Shown one piece after another: positions 9,611-20,785 of a DNA stretch of 64,000 bases. The stretch spans positions 26,896,072 to 26,960,071 of the forward strand of contig OX155971.1 of NCBI GenBank assembly GCA_944548615.1, given 5' to 3'. Position 1 is the stretch's first letter; the number at the start of each line of letters is the position of its first letter. The DNA comes from Micropterix aruncella (taxonomy: Eukaryota; Arthropoda; Insecta; Lepidoptera; Micropterigidae). Below the pieces are notes generated by a model. It was not told the DNA's origin. It was given only the letters and a program-made list of their open reading frames with translations, and made no database searches. The position numbers and the translations under genes are program-made.

Positions 9611-11100
9611 GTGAGCGACTCCTTTTTTCTTTAGGAAACACGCGATGCTTCGATAATTATTACTGTAACGATGTGTACTAGCTGACTGACGATTTTTCAG
9701 CCCAGAGATAGACCACGCATTTCTAAACTATTTCCAGTAGTATCCGGATGGTATGATAAATAAAGAGATATTATGGACTGTATTGGACGTATGGGATAAA
9801 TGGACGTTTCATGACGATGGAACAAATGCCAACAAATCATCAGCCTTTTCGACGGTCGATCAGTGCACCTGACGGAATGACCAGCTGCTTGGCTCCCACT
9901 CGATTCCACAAACTTCTACCGCGAAGATGCTGGACCGCACGTGCAATTCTCAAAACAGCACACACCAATTTTCACGAGAGTTTTTCGACGATTTTGCGAC
10001 AATGACGCGACGGCGGGTAGCATTCTTCTTCTTTTTTTCTTTTTTCCTTTTGGCAATCCACCCAATGAGGGTGAGACCTGGGTAGATTTCAACTCGAACG
10101 AACAAAGCGACCGCGCGGTGTTCACGACTCGCTTATGTGTGTGTGTGTCTTTTAAGACAAGGCGATACACACGTAATAATTTGTCGGCACTTCAGGATTT
10201 GGAATTAGGAGTTTGGTACAGGATTATAAAATTACAAAATATTTTAAGATTTAATATTTCACTGGGGTCATAATTGTTTACATTTATATATTTCTTTTAG
10301 TCTGAACTATGAACAATTCTATAATGTACTCTCCCAGTCAACACTATCATATCTCGACGAGGTTTTAAAATTCAATTTCATTTAATTTTAATTCAAGGCC
10401 ATTTAATTCTTTTTTAAGAAACAGCTGTTTATTTGTCTGTCCGTCGTTTGTTTTTGCTCAAATATTTTTGTTTGTGCAACTGTGCTGGTGTTTTCTATTA
10501 CAGTTTCTTGCAGTCTGGCAATACAGTTACCGTAAATGTGTACTATTAGGAACTGCAAACAATGATGGAGACGCTCGTGATTAAATAACCGAGTCTGGTC
10601 AATCGCTCATCGTCAGTGATTCTGCATGACAACGTATAACCACAGATTTCACTACAAACAGTCGCAAAGTTGCATTAGTTGCGGCTAAAGACTGTTGTTC
10701 ACCCACCGTACCTGCTAGACCTTTCTCCAATAGAGTTTCATTTTTATTTCAGTATTTAGATAGAGAAAAAAATCATATTTGAAGAGTCGGTGAAAATCGC
10801 CTTCAAAGCATTCATTGTTTCCTGTCCACGAGAGTATTACAGCAAAGGAATTAAGCAACTCCCAATAAAATGACAAATCTGCATAGATAATAGGGATCAA
10901 TATTTCTATTAATAAAATATTATTTTTTTATGCAAAGTTTTTGGCCTTAGATTTCCTGTATAGAACAGCAACTTCATTGTAAAGGACCCAATATTAGTTT
11001 GTATTTTATGCAGACAAACTTATTTGTCTAATAATATCTACTTCTATAGCGTCCGCAAGTACCACTGTACTGTGATTCGGTTAGTTGCAAGATATTGCCA
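9611..11100. other. No recognised gene
   Basis: Mixed sequence with a CT-rich run at 10024-10050 and short TG runs near 10136-10148. Overlapping small frames at 9811-10273 on both strands show no family signature and no shared copy. Confidence 0.4.
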
Positions 11101-11400
11101 AGTGTGCCAACCCTTTACTGCTAGATGGCGCTGCAACACATAAACTTCTATACAGCTCAAGCGATCGCCATGAAAATTGGTATACAGAGACATTTGAGCC
11201 CGGATAATATTATCGCTTTATTAACTGTATTGTATCTCGCCACCAGATAGCGCTGCAGCCACTTTTTATACCGTTCAATCAATCGTCGTGAAAATTTGTA
11301 GACATAGGTACCTATTTGAGCGCGTATAATATTTTCGCGCTGTTGTAACTTGGTACTAGATGGCGCTGCAGTAGCTCAACTTCTATACCTTTAACGGCGA
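11101..11400. repeat. Degenerate minisatellite, unit ~113-122 bp
   Basis: AGATGGCGCTGCA (once AGATAGCGCTGCA) starts at 11123, 11245 and 11358. It is followed each time by an ACTTCTATAC-like stretch, CG(A/T)CG/GATCGCC-ATGAAAATT and TTTGAGC-CG-ATAATATT. That gives about 2.4 diverged tandem units. Confidence 0.65.
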
Positions 11401-11415
11401 TTAATATAGGATACT

Positions 11416-11445
11416 TGGGGAGGGGGGAAGGGGGGGGGGGGTGTG
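11416..11445 (+). repeat. G-rich run
   Basis: Purine run with a 12-G stretch and several shorter G tracts, able in principle to form a quadruplex. A C-rich run lies ~110 bp downstream (11551-11570), so the pair could also form a loose inverted repeat. Confidence 0.7.
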
Positions 11446-11550
11446 ACAGGGAAAAGAAACGGATACCCGAGCATCGCCCGGTAACATTCCACTAGTTATT
11501 ACTAAAATGTAAGCCGGGCGTTTAGTGCCAATGTATATAATCTTCTGAAC

Positions 11551-11572
11551 TCCCCCCCCCCCCCCCTCCCAT
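11551..11572 (+). repeat. C-rich run
   Basis: Fifteen or so C residues followed by TCCC. It lies at the left edge of repeat R5. Confidence 0.75.
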
Positions 11573-11574
11573 CG

Positions 11575-11745
11575 GATGTGTCCATAATAGTATTACAGCG
11601 CCACTCACAACTAAAATTATGTTATCCCAAAGGGATCATAATGTTCTTTTTATTCAGGTTACAAGTAAAAGGTTACGACTCAATATTATTATTGGCAAAA
11701 AATACATAAACATACTTGTAGGGAATAAACAGAGTATGCGTGGTA
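11575..11745 (+). repeat. Dispersed repeat R5, left part, interrupted by mariner
   Basis: Contains GTTATCCCAAAGGGATCATA, TTTTTATTCAGGTTACAA, GGGAATAAACAGAGTATGCG and GTGG, followed by the mariner. The uninterrupted relative at 47630-47880 has GATGTCCCAAACGCATCGAG, TTTTATTCGGGTTACAAATA and GGGAATAAAAAGAGCATGTG in the same order and then runs straight on. Confidence 0.55.
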
Positions 11746-13072
11746 TTACAACTACATTTCTGTCTAAAAAGTTCCGGGAATTTAAAATTTAAAAAGATTC
11801 TGTTGATGATTTAAAAAAAAAACAAAAATTCTTAAGTTGGTAGAACTGCCTTTATTTACTCTATGCCTAGAATGCGCGCGAACTGTCAGCCATTTTGATT
11901 AGAACAGCAATTGAATTGTACACCTTAGTAGTGCGTCACGATTTTCACAATGAACCAAAGTATTGAACAAAGAGTTTGCCTTAAATTTTGTGTTGCGAAC
12001 GGATTTTCGTGTGCCAATTCCCTAAAAATGTTAGAAAAGGCTTATGGTGAATCAGTTATATCCAAGACACGAATCTACGAGTAGTACAAAGCATTCAAGG
12101 AGGGCCGAGAGATCGTCGAAGACAACCCTCGTTCCGGACGACCTTCAACCTCTTCGAAAGACGAAAATATCGACAAAGTCAAGGAAATTATGCTCCGTAA
12201 TCGCCATTCCAGCTTAAGAGAGATAGAACGTGACCTAAACCTGAAGTCTCATGAGTCCATTCGCTCGATTTTGGTAGATAAATTGGGCATGAGACGAATC
12301 GCCGCTCGGCTCGTTCCAAAGGAGTTGAATTTTCTACAACAGTACTGCAAACAAACTTCTTTAGACATGCTGGATCGCGTCGATTCTGATCCCACACCAT
12401 AGAACGCATTATAACTGGCGATGAGACATGGGTCTATGAATTTGATATGCAAACAAGTCAACAGGCATCAGAGTGGAGAACAAAAAACGAGCCAAAACCG
12501 AAAAACCACGACAAAGTCGTTCAAAAGTCAAAGTGATGCTCATTGTTTTCTTTGATATTCGCGGTTTAGTCCATCACAAATTCGTTCCAGAAGGACTAAC
12601 GGTCAATAAGGAATATTATTTGGCCGTTTTGAAGCGTTTACGTGAGAAAATCCGTCAAAAACGGCCTGAATTATGGATCGACAATTCGTGGATTTTCCAC
12701 GACGATAATGCACCGTCGCATAGAGCAGCAATTGTGACCGAATTTAAGGCCAGAAACGCGACAAATACAATTGATCAACCACCGTATTCACCAGATTTGG
12801 CCCCGTCAGACTTCTTTCTGTTCCCAAAACTAAAATTGCCTCTTCGTGGTACCCGTCTTGAGTCCATACAGTCCATTAAAGAAAATTCGTGGAAGGAATT
12901 GAAGGCTATTCCGAAAAACACGTACAAAAAGTGTTTTGAAGAGTGGAAAAATGCTGGCGAATGTGTGTTGCATCAAATGGGGACTACTTTGAAGGTGATA
13001 AAATAAACATTGACGATTAAACGAAAATTGTGTGTCTTATTTAATTCCCGGTACTTTTTAGACAGAGTAGTA
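11746..13072 (+). mobile_element. mariner element (1.33 kb)
   Basis: Both ends carry the inverted motif CTGTCTAAAAAG(T)T/A-CCGGGAATT: left at 11760-11784, right as AATTCCCGGTACTTTTTAG at 13043-13061. TA dinucleotides flank the element (11744-11745 and 13073-13074). The size, TA target and encoded D,D34D transposase fit a mariner. The flanking repeat R5 has an uninterrupted paralogue at 47.6-47.9 kb that acts as an empty site. The left terminus seems to carry a few extra bases relative to the right, so the exact ends are uncertain by a few nucleotides. Confidence 0.85.
11950..13006 (+). pseudogene. mariner transposase pseudogene (D,D34D)
   Basis: The reading starts at ATG 11950 (MNQSIEQRVCLKFC) and ends at TAA 13004-13006. 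N-terminal helix-turn-helix region: SISK-like SVISKTRIYE, then GRPSTS. The catalytic core has TGDETWVYE (first Asp), FHDDNAPSHRA (second Asp) and YSPDLAPSDFFLF (third Asp, 34 residues after the second), which is the mariner spacing. Three lesions are visible: an in-frame TAG at 12082-12084 where a Trp codon is expected, a one-base loss near 12397-12402 and another in an A-run near 12501-12505. About 352 residues would be expected, close to the family's ~345. It cannot make transposase as it stands. Confidence 0.9.
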
Positions 13073-13150
13073 TATGCGTTTGATATGATGTTCCGGAATT
13101 CGCAAGTTATTTTACCGCTACGTCATCAGATGACATGTCGTATTTTTTAT
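13073..13150 (+). repeat. Dispersed repeat R5, right part
   Basis: TTTGATATGATGTTCCGGAA then CCGCTACGTCATC continue the R5 copy split by the mariner. The paralogue has GTTCGATGGGATATTCTGGA then CCCCGCTACGTGATC. Confidence 0.5.
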
Positions 13151-13494
13151 TATTGATGTATGCAACACTTATAACACCGCTCTAAAGCGCAACAGCAAAC
13201 AACGCTGTTCATATTTGAGAAGTAAAATCAAAATATTTAGGTATATGGATAATACATCGTTCGAGGCATTTTAGCGTATTAATCAGATAAGCAGATTACT
13301 TGTATTTCAGCCGCATCAAATCAAACCGCCTAATGGGATGGTTCAATTAAATTAAATTAAATAAATGATAATGGATGTAGTTGGCCCATTGCAGCTGATG
13401 CATAAATAGGTTTTCAGTTTTCAGTTGAGTTCTCTCTATCTGCAGCGATGTAAATGTCACCCCAAGACTTTCCCGGCAAGTAGACAAGAACTGT

Positions 13495-13562
13495 TTCATC
13501 CGAAAAATATTACAGGAACCCACGGAAGAAAAAGAATATCGGAAGAAGAAAAATATTTTCGA
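13495..13562 (-). repeat. Fragment of the 3.3 kb dispersed repeat, inverted
   Basis: The reverse complement reads ATATTTTTCTTCTTCCGATA then CTTCCGTGGGTTCCTG, as at 3268-3310. It is followed on the plus strand by a C-rich run to 13607. Confidence 0.45.
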
Positions 13563-13774
13563 CCCCCCCTAAACACTCCTCCCCTCCTCACCCCCTCCCC
13601 TTCCCAGAAAGAAAGTCTTAACATTTTTGTAATGTTTCCGACGTATTAAAATTGCTATTTTCTAATATGGTTCGTTTCTTGGCTGGCCTCGGACGGCTTG
13701 ATGTTATTATATGATTAAAATGTATGTCGTTTTTTTTTCTGTCGCTTGTATGAGATATTGCAACCAAGGGCCCA

Positions 13775-13975
13775 TGATCGGTTGGCCACGATGACCCATG
13801 TGTTCAGGGTCGGTCATACTCACGGGTCAACACCCATCCGACGGCCTCCACGCACGAGGTGCGAACCTGGGTAGGACTCTGGGGGGCGAATCCAGTTTCC
13901 CCCGGGAATCAAACCTCTGGCGCTCCTGGACGGTCTGCGCACCGTGCGGCGCAAGCCAACTCATTGCTGTAGAAT
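13775..13975 (-). repeat. R1 repeat, copy B1 (right half only)
   Basis: The reverse complement of the 3' half of copy G (60690-60865) is recognisable in order: GTTGGCCACGA, GTTCAGGGTC, CACGGGTCAACAC, GGCCTCCACGCA and TGGCGCTCCTGGACG. A plus-strand copy begins only ~55 bp further right, making an inverted pair. Confidence 0.55.
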
Positions 13976-14027
13976 TCCTGGTAACTTGTCGACGTTTCCG
14001 AAACAAAAAAATACAATAAGCTTAGTA

Positions 14028-14620
14028 GGGCGGTGTCGACTACAGCAGGTGAACCCGTTACCCTAGGTTGGTATAACGATATGTGATCGTTCTTTCAGCC
14101 GTGGGATGAGCGTATAGCTCCGCAAACAAGCCCGTTAGAGGCCAACGCCTTACGGCGAGGCACCGGGAAAGGTACCCAGCGGCAGCCTCGCTCCCTAACT
14201 ACAGTTTTGGAAGGGTATCTCCGTCTGGAATTAACCTTCAAGATACCCCCGTCCTCCCGACTGATTACAGGCCCGACATCGCTCATACAGCCTGATTCGC
14301 GATAAAATCAAATTTAATTTGAATTTATCGCAGACCAGGGCGTCCTTTGCCCATAGTGCCATAGAGGATCGAGTAATCGAAGGTTGTTTCAAGAGTGGCA
14401 TGACAACAGGTCAACATCCATCCCCGCTGCTTAGGAGATAGTATATTTCCATAGTCTCCAGACCCCTTCAGCAATTAGTCACAGTACACAACCGATTAGC
14501 GCCGCCGAACGGTGCGCAAACCGTCCAGTAGCGCCGGGATTTAATCCCACCAGAGGAAACCGGTACACCCCACGTAGAGGCTTCTGAATAGGAGCTGAAT
14601 CGTGAGTTTAGCCGATCCGA
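14028..14620 (+). repeat. R1 repeat, copy B2
   Basis: Begins GTCGACTACAGCAGGTGAAC and continues CCCGTTAGAGGCCAACGCCT, GTACCCAGCGG, CAGGGCGTCCTTTGCCC, GTTGTTTCAAGAG and GCGCAAACCGTCCAG. It is nearly full length compared with copy G. Confidence 0.55.
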
Positions 14621-14699
14621 GAACAAAATGGATCTTATGGCTCAAGGTTAAGGAAACAATTAGCCACACAAGAAGCTTAGTATTCTATAATTACTTTAT

Positions 14700-15020
14700 T
14701 GCTTTATTGAGATTGAAAATTAGGGAGTGTTAGAGGCGATAAATATGGCGGAGGCTATATCACGGTCGATATATTGAGGCAGCCCAACCGGTAACGATTC
14801 AATCTGATATAGTTGTATATCAGGGCACCCTCTTCTCTCCTCCCCCGCCCTCGAATAATTTACGTATTCCCAAAAAATACTAACGAACCCTCCTCAAATA
14901 ACACCCAAACGCATGGGTTGGTAAATAATTCCATCGATGCGAACGCGATTTTGGAGCGCATTGAATTTTATGTTCCGCCTCGCTTCGATCGCATCGACTA
15001 TTTCATCTCCCTGTTGTGAA
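14700..15020 (+). repeat. Dispersed repeat R6 with C-rich tract
   Basis: GGCGATAAATATGGCGGAGG, CGATATATTGAGGCAGC, a CTCCTCCCCC tract and GAACCCTCCTCAAATAACA(C), then GGGTTGGTAAATAATTC. Related series occur at 24265-24540 (GGCGATATATTAGA, C15 tract, GAACCCTTCTCAGATAACA), at 17085-17150 and partly at 48725-48775. The C-tract length varies between copies. Confidence 0.4.
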
Positions 15021-15399
15021 AACCAACGCATTTCAACATGCATTTCTATACAGAGCGTGTCATAGATATAATACAGACTTTTAAGTGTGTACATATTACA
15101 CTCATCAAAAACCTCTTATAAGAATTTTAAAAAAAAAATCTAGTGGCTATCTAGATTATATTTCATTTTATTTAGTTCATGAACATAATTTATCTCAAGT
15201 ATTTCGTTATAATACCTATGTATCATTCTAAAATTAAACATAAATATATTTATATACAAACATAATATTTTTTTATCTATTTGTTGTCTCTTCCTTTAAC
15301 CTCAATTCCCATCCTGATTTCCCCCATTCTCAAGCGGAAACGATATAAAATTATATTGCGTTCATTTTGTATACATTATATATTCGGAATCACATTAAT

Positions 15400-15487
15400 G
15401 GATTTTTGTCACTTTTAAATACGTTTTTATTGCATTGTATTTCTGTTTGGTTCCAGAATAAAATAAAATAAAATAAAATAAATAACA
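15400..15487 (+). mobile_element. LINE 3' terminus with AAAAT-type tail
   Basis: TTTCTGTTTGG followed by AATAAAATAAAATAAAATAA (15459-15483) is typical of a severely truncated LINE end. No coding part remains. Confidence 0.4.
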
Positions 15488-15620
15488 ATAAAACGGCAAA
15501 CAGGCATATTTTTGTTTTTACATAGTGGCAGAAGCGATAATTTAGCCACGTAGTGACAGACGGCGCCTTAAAATAATATGTTTTACGCAATGTAATCATG
15601 CCAAAGCAACAGTGCTATGT
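15488..15620 (+). repeat. R2-related left module, copy 1
   Basis: AAAACGGCAAACAGGC, GGCAGAAGCGATAA and ATCATGCCAAAGCAACAGTG. The same series is at 18710-18860, where it runs on into GGAGACGCATGTATAAATAA, a motif that precedes R2 at 9300. The module is probably the upstream part of R2. Confidence 0.45.
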
Positions 15621-16229
15621 AGATCAAATTTTTCTAGATTAGCAATTAAGTAAAATGGCGTTTTGAGATAATTTAAATCTTGTGATTGAATAAGGTTTAA
15701 AAGTGGGCGATAGATTGAGAACTATAAATATTAAATGGCTATTGGAGTTGGAGTGTTCTATAACTGAAAAATAACCTAAAATTATAGTTTAATTTATAAA
15801 AAATATTATATCTATGAAATGAGTCAATACTATTGTTACTATTATTATTATTGTTTAATGTTAATAGCTAGTAACTATGACCTCTATTTTTCCTAAATCT
15901 CTACATAATATTTCTTCGTATATCTAAGACTACTCATAAGTCATAAATCGCACATTTAAGTACATGCGCAAGCCAAGTTCGATAAGTGACATGCCTCTAT
16001 TTGAATGTGATTGGGGTGAAACCATTTGTCGATTTATTTAAAATAAAATGCCTTGATGGATAAAATAAACATGGATAAATACAAAAAAAACTGAGTTTTT
16101 AGGAAAGCTCGGAAAATGCGGATCGTTTTAACGATCAGTAGTAATAGGCAGGTAGGTTAACGATCATATGACTACTACTTTATCGATTGTATCCTATTTT
16201 AAATTAAAGAAACACAGTTATTACTATGA
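15621..16229. other. No recognised gene
   Basis: AT-rich with several ATT runs. No frame or repeat copy is recognised. Confidence 0.4.
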
Positions 16230-16233
16230 AAAA

Positions 16234-16345
16234 GGCTTTATTATCTTCTTCTTCTTCTTCTTCTTCTTCATCAGCGCGCATTCGCCCACCGTTGGGCATA
16301 CGCCTCTCCAATCACTTTCCACCCGGATCGGTTGTCCGCTTCCCT
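16234..16345 (-). mobile_element. RTE-type LINE 3' end
   Basis: On the minus strand the last 24 codons of an RTE-like ORF end READNRSGWKVIGEAYAQRW then ANAR and a TGA at 16273-16271, followed by a GAA trinucleotide tail (CTT run at 16238-16268 on the plus strand). The W-K-x-IGEA-YAQRW ending and trinucleotide tail are characteristic of RTE-clade ORF2. Only ~110 bp were integrated. Confidence 0.65.
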
Positions 16346-17460
16346 TTATTATCTATCTATATATAATCATCAATTTATAAAAAACGTGCATACAATAAAT
16401 TTCAATCACAAGCTTATTTGTAAACACTTACTGTTTTGAAGACATAGTAAAAGTTAATTACGTTAATACGTTAAAATAGAAAAGCACTTCAAAATTATGA
16501 TCATAATATAATCTATACACCGAAACACTGTCAACCCATCACTGCGGCGATTGGTTAACAATAAGCAAAAGTTTATCTGCTCGTTCATATATTTAAATTT
16601 AGGGTATTGCCAATACTTCTTTTTGATCTTTATAACGATCGGTCATTGTAAATGGGTTAATTACATACCTGAGTAGTTTATTTAAGACAAGACCAAATTT
16701 GCGGTCGAAAATTCAGTCCGAATTGCATGAGCGTTCGCAGCACATCGTGATTGCTCGCTCTGTCCGTGAAAGAGATTAAAGGTAATTATAGTTATAAAGT
16801 CAATTATAGAGAACAAAGCTATTTATAGTCTGATTATATTAATTATAAATATAGTCGACTAGACTAGTCGCAAGTGACGTGTACTTCGGAAGGCATCATC
16901 GGAACTTACAATAACGTCTGGGGTAGCGTATCCATCGTCAGAGCAGTCACGAATGACCAAGCAGAAGCGACGTTTCAAGGTCCTTCTTTTTCTAAATCCT
17001 GGCTTTATCCACACTTAGCTGTTCAGCTCTCACCTGCGCTTGCTTTAATTTATAGTCCGCTGCCTGACGTTCAGGATATTAACCACCAGCGAACCCTCCT
17101 TAAATAACAAACACAAGAAACATAATGCGTGGGTGAATAGATCGTTGTGTATATAAAAAACTGATACGTTTATAAAATAATTAAGGTTTGAAGTTTCTTT
17201 TTTATTCGCGTATTGTTCAGATATCAATAACATAACAGATATCGCGTATTGTTGTCCCTTGCAATAACAACATCGGTTCGAATAGACCTCTTACCAGAAT
17301 GTGTCGCGTTTTTGATAAATCGTGTAACGGATTAGATATATTTTATAATTCCATTAATTTAATAAAAAAACTCGATCATACCTAGCCTATCTCCTACTTC
17401 TTAAGATTTCACTAACTGCTATCCTAATGTACTGTATTATATGATTACTATATTATAACA
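16346..17460. other. No recognised gene; part of R6
   Basis: AT-rich. GCGAACCCTCCTTAAATAAC then GTGGGTGAATAGATCG at 17090-17140 matches a piece of R6. A 77-codon frame at 16874-17107 has no family features. Confidence 0.35.
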
Positions 17461-17462
17461 GG

Positions 17463-18125
17463 GTAGAAAGGCTGCAAAATTTCTGCATTCGATTCATTTA
17501 TGACCTACGAAAGTTTGACCATATTACGGAGTACAGAAGGAGACTTCACTGGCTGACGACCCGAGAGAGGAGAGATACGAGAGTCCTAGGTTTGCTCTTC
17601 AGAATCCTGAAGGGGGCCGCTCCGAAATATCTTATAAGTAGGTTCAAACCTCTATCTTCTCACGGGCGCCCTCTGAGATCTGAAGACAACCTACTGCTCT
17701 CGATCCCTAGTCACAGTAGTGATTTCTTCTCGCACTCTTTCTCTGTACGTGGAGCCCGTCTCTGGAATGCTTTACCCTCGCGTATAAGGATAGCACCTAG
17801 TTTGTATTGCTTCAAACGCAGGCTCAAAGAACACTTGAACCCACGCTCATAAACTTTTCCTTATTTTTCCCTATTTTTTCCTCCCTATTGCGTCCCTTGC
17901 GTCATTATAGGTTTATGTTTTTGTTTTTTTTTTCTTAAATTTATTGTTTTGTTTCCCTGCTGAATTTAAATGATTAAAATTTAATTTATTAGTTTATTTT
18001 TACCGCATAACATGTTATTCCACTAGGTTAAGGTTAGCTGTAAGATATTGCTTTTAGGCAATAAGCTCGCCGTTTTTGTTAAAGCAAATAAAGCGTTTAA
18101 TTATTATTATTAATTATTATTATTA
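17463..18125 (+). mobile_element. L2-like LINE: ORF2 C-terminus and 3' end
   Basis: The frame from 17463 to the stop at 17850-17852 (129 codons) begins VERLQNFCIRFIYDLRK and has RRRLHWLTTRERRDTR, then FRILKGAAPKYL, then SFSVRGARLWNALPSRIR and FKRRLKEHL. The R-LWNALP-IR and FK-x-LK-HL series is the C-terminal signature of L2/CR1-type LINEs. The frame is intact over this length. The 3' UTR carries the tail motif GCTGTAAGATATTGC, GGCAATAAGCTCGCC and AATAAAGCG, ending in an ATT array at 18098-18130. The endonuclease and palm are missing (5' truncation). Confidence 0.8.
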
Positions 18126-18440
18126 TTATAACATACTATTGTATTATATCATATTATGTATAATAAATATTATTATCCAATTACTCATACTTCTATTTTG
18201 CTTTATCTAAATAACCTTATTAACAACTTATTTAATTATTACTTTTCTTACCCTTATATTATTATTAGCTTAATTATATTTTTTTCTACTATCAACGTGT
18301 TCATGTTATTTCTGTTAATTTGTAATGCAAGCATTGCAAACTGTTCATAGGATAGTAAATTTGTTTGGTTTGTATAGGTATTTAAAATAATAGTATTATA
18401 TATTTACTATCTGTAAGTTTGCGTTAAAATAAAATAAAAT
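18126..18440. other. AT-rich, ends in an AAAAT array
   Basis: No coding sequence. AATAAAATAAAATAAAAT at 18427-18445 looks like the tail of another truncated LINE. Confidence 0.35.
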
Positions 18441-18445
18441 AAAAT

Positions 18446-18545
18446 TAACGAAATCTCAGCGACCTGAAAAATTGCACAATTGCCTCCAAATATATCCCAT
18501 TCTCATTTTTACCCCACCCAAGCAGCAGTAAATATAACAGTTTGA
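18446..18545 (+). repeat. Dispersed repeat R3, copy 1
   Basis: CTCAGCGACCTGA, TTGCACAATTGCCTCCAAAT, ATATCCCATTCTC. The same order is found at 24735-24800 and 49440-49500. Unknown family, plus strand in all three. Confidence 0.45.
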
Positions 18546-18704
18546 ATGAACGAATACTTTCGGGCAGCATTATTGCAAAAATAAAATTACAATAATATTG
18601 TTATAAGTTTTCTCTCCATATTTATTGTCCCGAAAGTTGGGTATATTTTTTTATCTGCAAGGAGAGTCTAGACACCTGTCAAATGTAACTTTTATCTTAA
18701 ATCA

Positions 18705-18930
18705 TATATCAAAACGGCTAACAGGCGGCTTTTCGTTTTTATAGGGTTGCAGAAGCGATAACTTAGCGACGCGGCGCGCGGAGTAGTAAAAAAGCTGGCG
18801 GCCTAAAAAAATAAATAATTCCCACAATATAACCATGCCAAAGGAACAGTGGCTTAGTATTCATTTGAAACCGCAACCTAAACAAACGGAGACGCATGTA
18901 TAAATAATAAAAAATCGATTGTGGCACTCC
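18705..18930 (+). repeat. R2-related left module, copy 2
   Basis: AAAACGGCTAACAGGCGGCT, TGCAGAAGCGATAACTTAGC, AACCATGCCAAAGGAACAGT, AACGGAGACGCATGTATAAA. A C-rich region (18955-19070) follows. Confidence 0.5.
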
Positions 18931-19873
18931 AAGACTTTCCTGGCAAGCAGAGAACCCCCCTTCCCCCGTCACGGCGTCAAGCCCTGTCTCCCCCTTGCCC
19001 CCGAATCCGCCCCCTGACCCCCCTCCGCTGACAGGCCCTTACCCTCCTCAAATCCCCCCACCCCACCCCCGATTGTGATCGTGTCAAGGTATTATGATCG
19101 CAAATTAAATATTTTTTTAGTATTTCCGTGGTAAGAAAAAGCTATTTGCCAGTATGTAGTATTTGTACGATGTAGTATTCTCTTTACCCTTAACTACCTA
19201 GCACCTGTTATTGTTACACTACCACCTATAATAACATACGTCTGTGAGCACCCGGAAAAATAATAAACATTTTAAATTATTTATTAGAATACGAAAAGCA
19301 CAGAAAAATCATTATTTTTGTTTAAAATCTCAATTAAATAATCAACATTTCTTATTTTATAATTATAAACTAACACATTTGGAAAATGAGATCCATTATA
19401 ATAATCACATAAAGTAGGTACTTCTTTGTTCTTTTTTAAAATATTCAGTAATCGATAAACATAAATAAAAATTTTAATTATCATTAAAAACAGAACAAGC
19501 CTCCCGGTGATGGTTCTGAAAATAGGATAGACACCATAGAAAATAGGATAGAATGTTTCGTATGTTTCGCCGGCGATTATTTAAGATTTGTCTCTGACAA
19601 AACTATATAGAGAATAGGCATTTTGGGCACACTTTTCCTCCATCATAAAAGAGAATATGCATTTTCGGCCCACTTTTCTAATAGCTGTAAATCATATACC
19701 AATGGAAATATCACTTTATATAGAACATTTTTTACTAAAACGACTGATGTCAATTATGAGACATTTCTGAGTTATATCCTATTAAACGAAATTGCAAAAC
19801 CTAAGCTTACAGTTTTTCAATGTAGTGAAAAACTGTACGTTTTCCTAAAAACGGGTCTCGATCGCAGGTGAGT
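18931..19873. other. C-rich tract then AT-rich DNA
   Basis: 18955-19070 is strongly C-rich with many CCCC runs. 19550-19680 contains two loosely similar GAATA-GCATTTT-GGCCACTTTTC segments. No gene is supported. Confidence 0.4.
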
Positions 19874-20163
19874 TTAAGGCATATCATCGTCAGTTGATAA
19901 TTCTTCCTCATCAGGTAAAGTCGAAGATAAATCAATTTCGAGAGGATCATTTTAGTTATTATCCACTTCATTTGCCTCTTCGCATTCTAAGTCTCGCCAG
20001 CAATGTTTATATTTAATTTATATCTAATTTTCTATTTTCTATGCAACACGTGCTCTATTCCTACATCGACCTCAACATCGCTGCATTCATGGTTTGGTAT
20101 ATTTTCGTCGTCTGACAGATCTTGTTCCAACCACCGCTGAATGCCTTCGTCATTTAAAGCCAT
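19874..20163 (-). pseudogene. Orphan piggyBac-like transposase N-terminus
   Basis: On the minus strand an ATG at 20163 opens MALNDEGIQRWLEQDLSDDE and runs 43 codons to a TAG at 20032-20034. The sequence then continues, in another frame with one stop, through ECEEANEVDNN and NDPLEIDLSSTLPDEEELS to a TAA at 19876. A short N-terminus very rich in Asp/Glu with an L-x-E-x-LSDDE start is typical of piggyBac-family transposases. No catalytic core follows; the sequence further left is unrelated. Other acidic N-termini are possible. Confidence 0.4.
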
Positions 20164-20785
20164 TATCAACTAAAACAATAAAAAATACACGAATATTAAA
20201 AAGTCACGTAACCGCCTAACAGAGGTATCTAAGACCCCCGGCAACAGTTTTTTTATATACCAGAGACAAACGCGCTCACGTCAGACTACGACGAGCGGTT
20301 GCGCGGCACTGAGGGGCGCAAGGAAAAGGTACAAGAACGAACACGTTTATACGAAGGTCGGACGCAATAATTATTCACGCATTAAAATTCGTCAGCGTCT
20401 GTGAGACGTAGTTAAGAGGTGGGAGAATTATGGCTAAGGAAATAAGACGTATGCTAGGTCGTTATGTCGGAATTTCCAAAATTATTTTTATGCTTGTATA
20501 AGAGCTATTCTTTCACAATATGGTTTCAGCCCAACCACGAATCTGTGTATCGGGTTTTAGGTCTCCAAGTCCAATATTTCGAAATTGCAGTATGACTAGC
20601 GCGCCCCCTGTTGGACCGATTTCAACCACATCTTTTATACTCTTGCCATAATCAAATTATTCCTGCATTACACATTTCAGCTCAATCGGATAAAGCGTTT
20701 GGGGGCTATCGTGGAAGAATTCACACAGACATATTCACAGGCACACATATGTGCGTTCACAGTAATTTTCCTCTGTCGGGAAAGT
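20164..20785. other. No recognised gene
   Basis: May include the 5' end of the piggyBac-like remnant; a TTAA lies at 20412-20415 but no matching terminal repeat is visible. GC content is higher at 20270-20430. Confidence 0.3.

Noticed and set aside
20412..20415. TTAA as the target site of the piggyBac-like remnant
   Set aside because: The sequence next to it lacks a C-rich piggyBac-type terminus and no matching end was found on the left.
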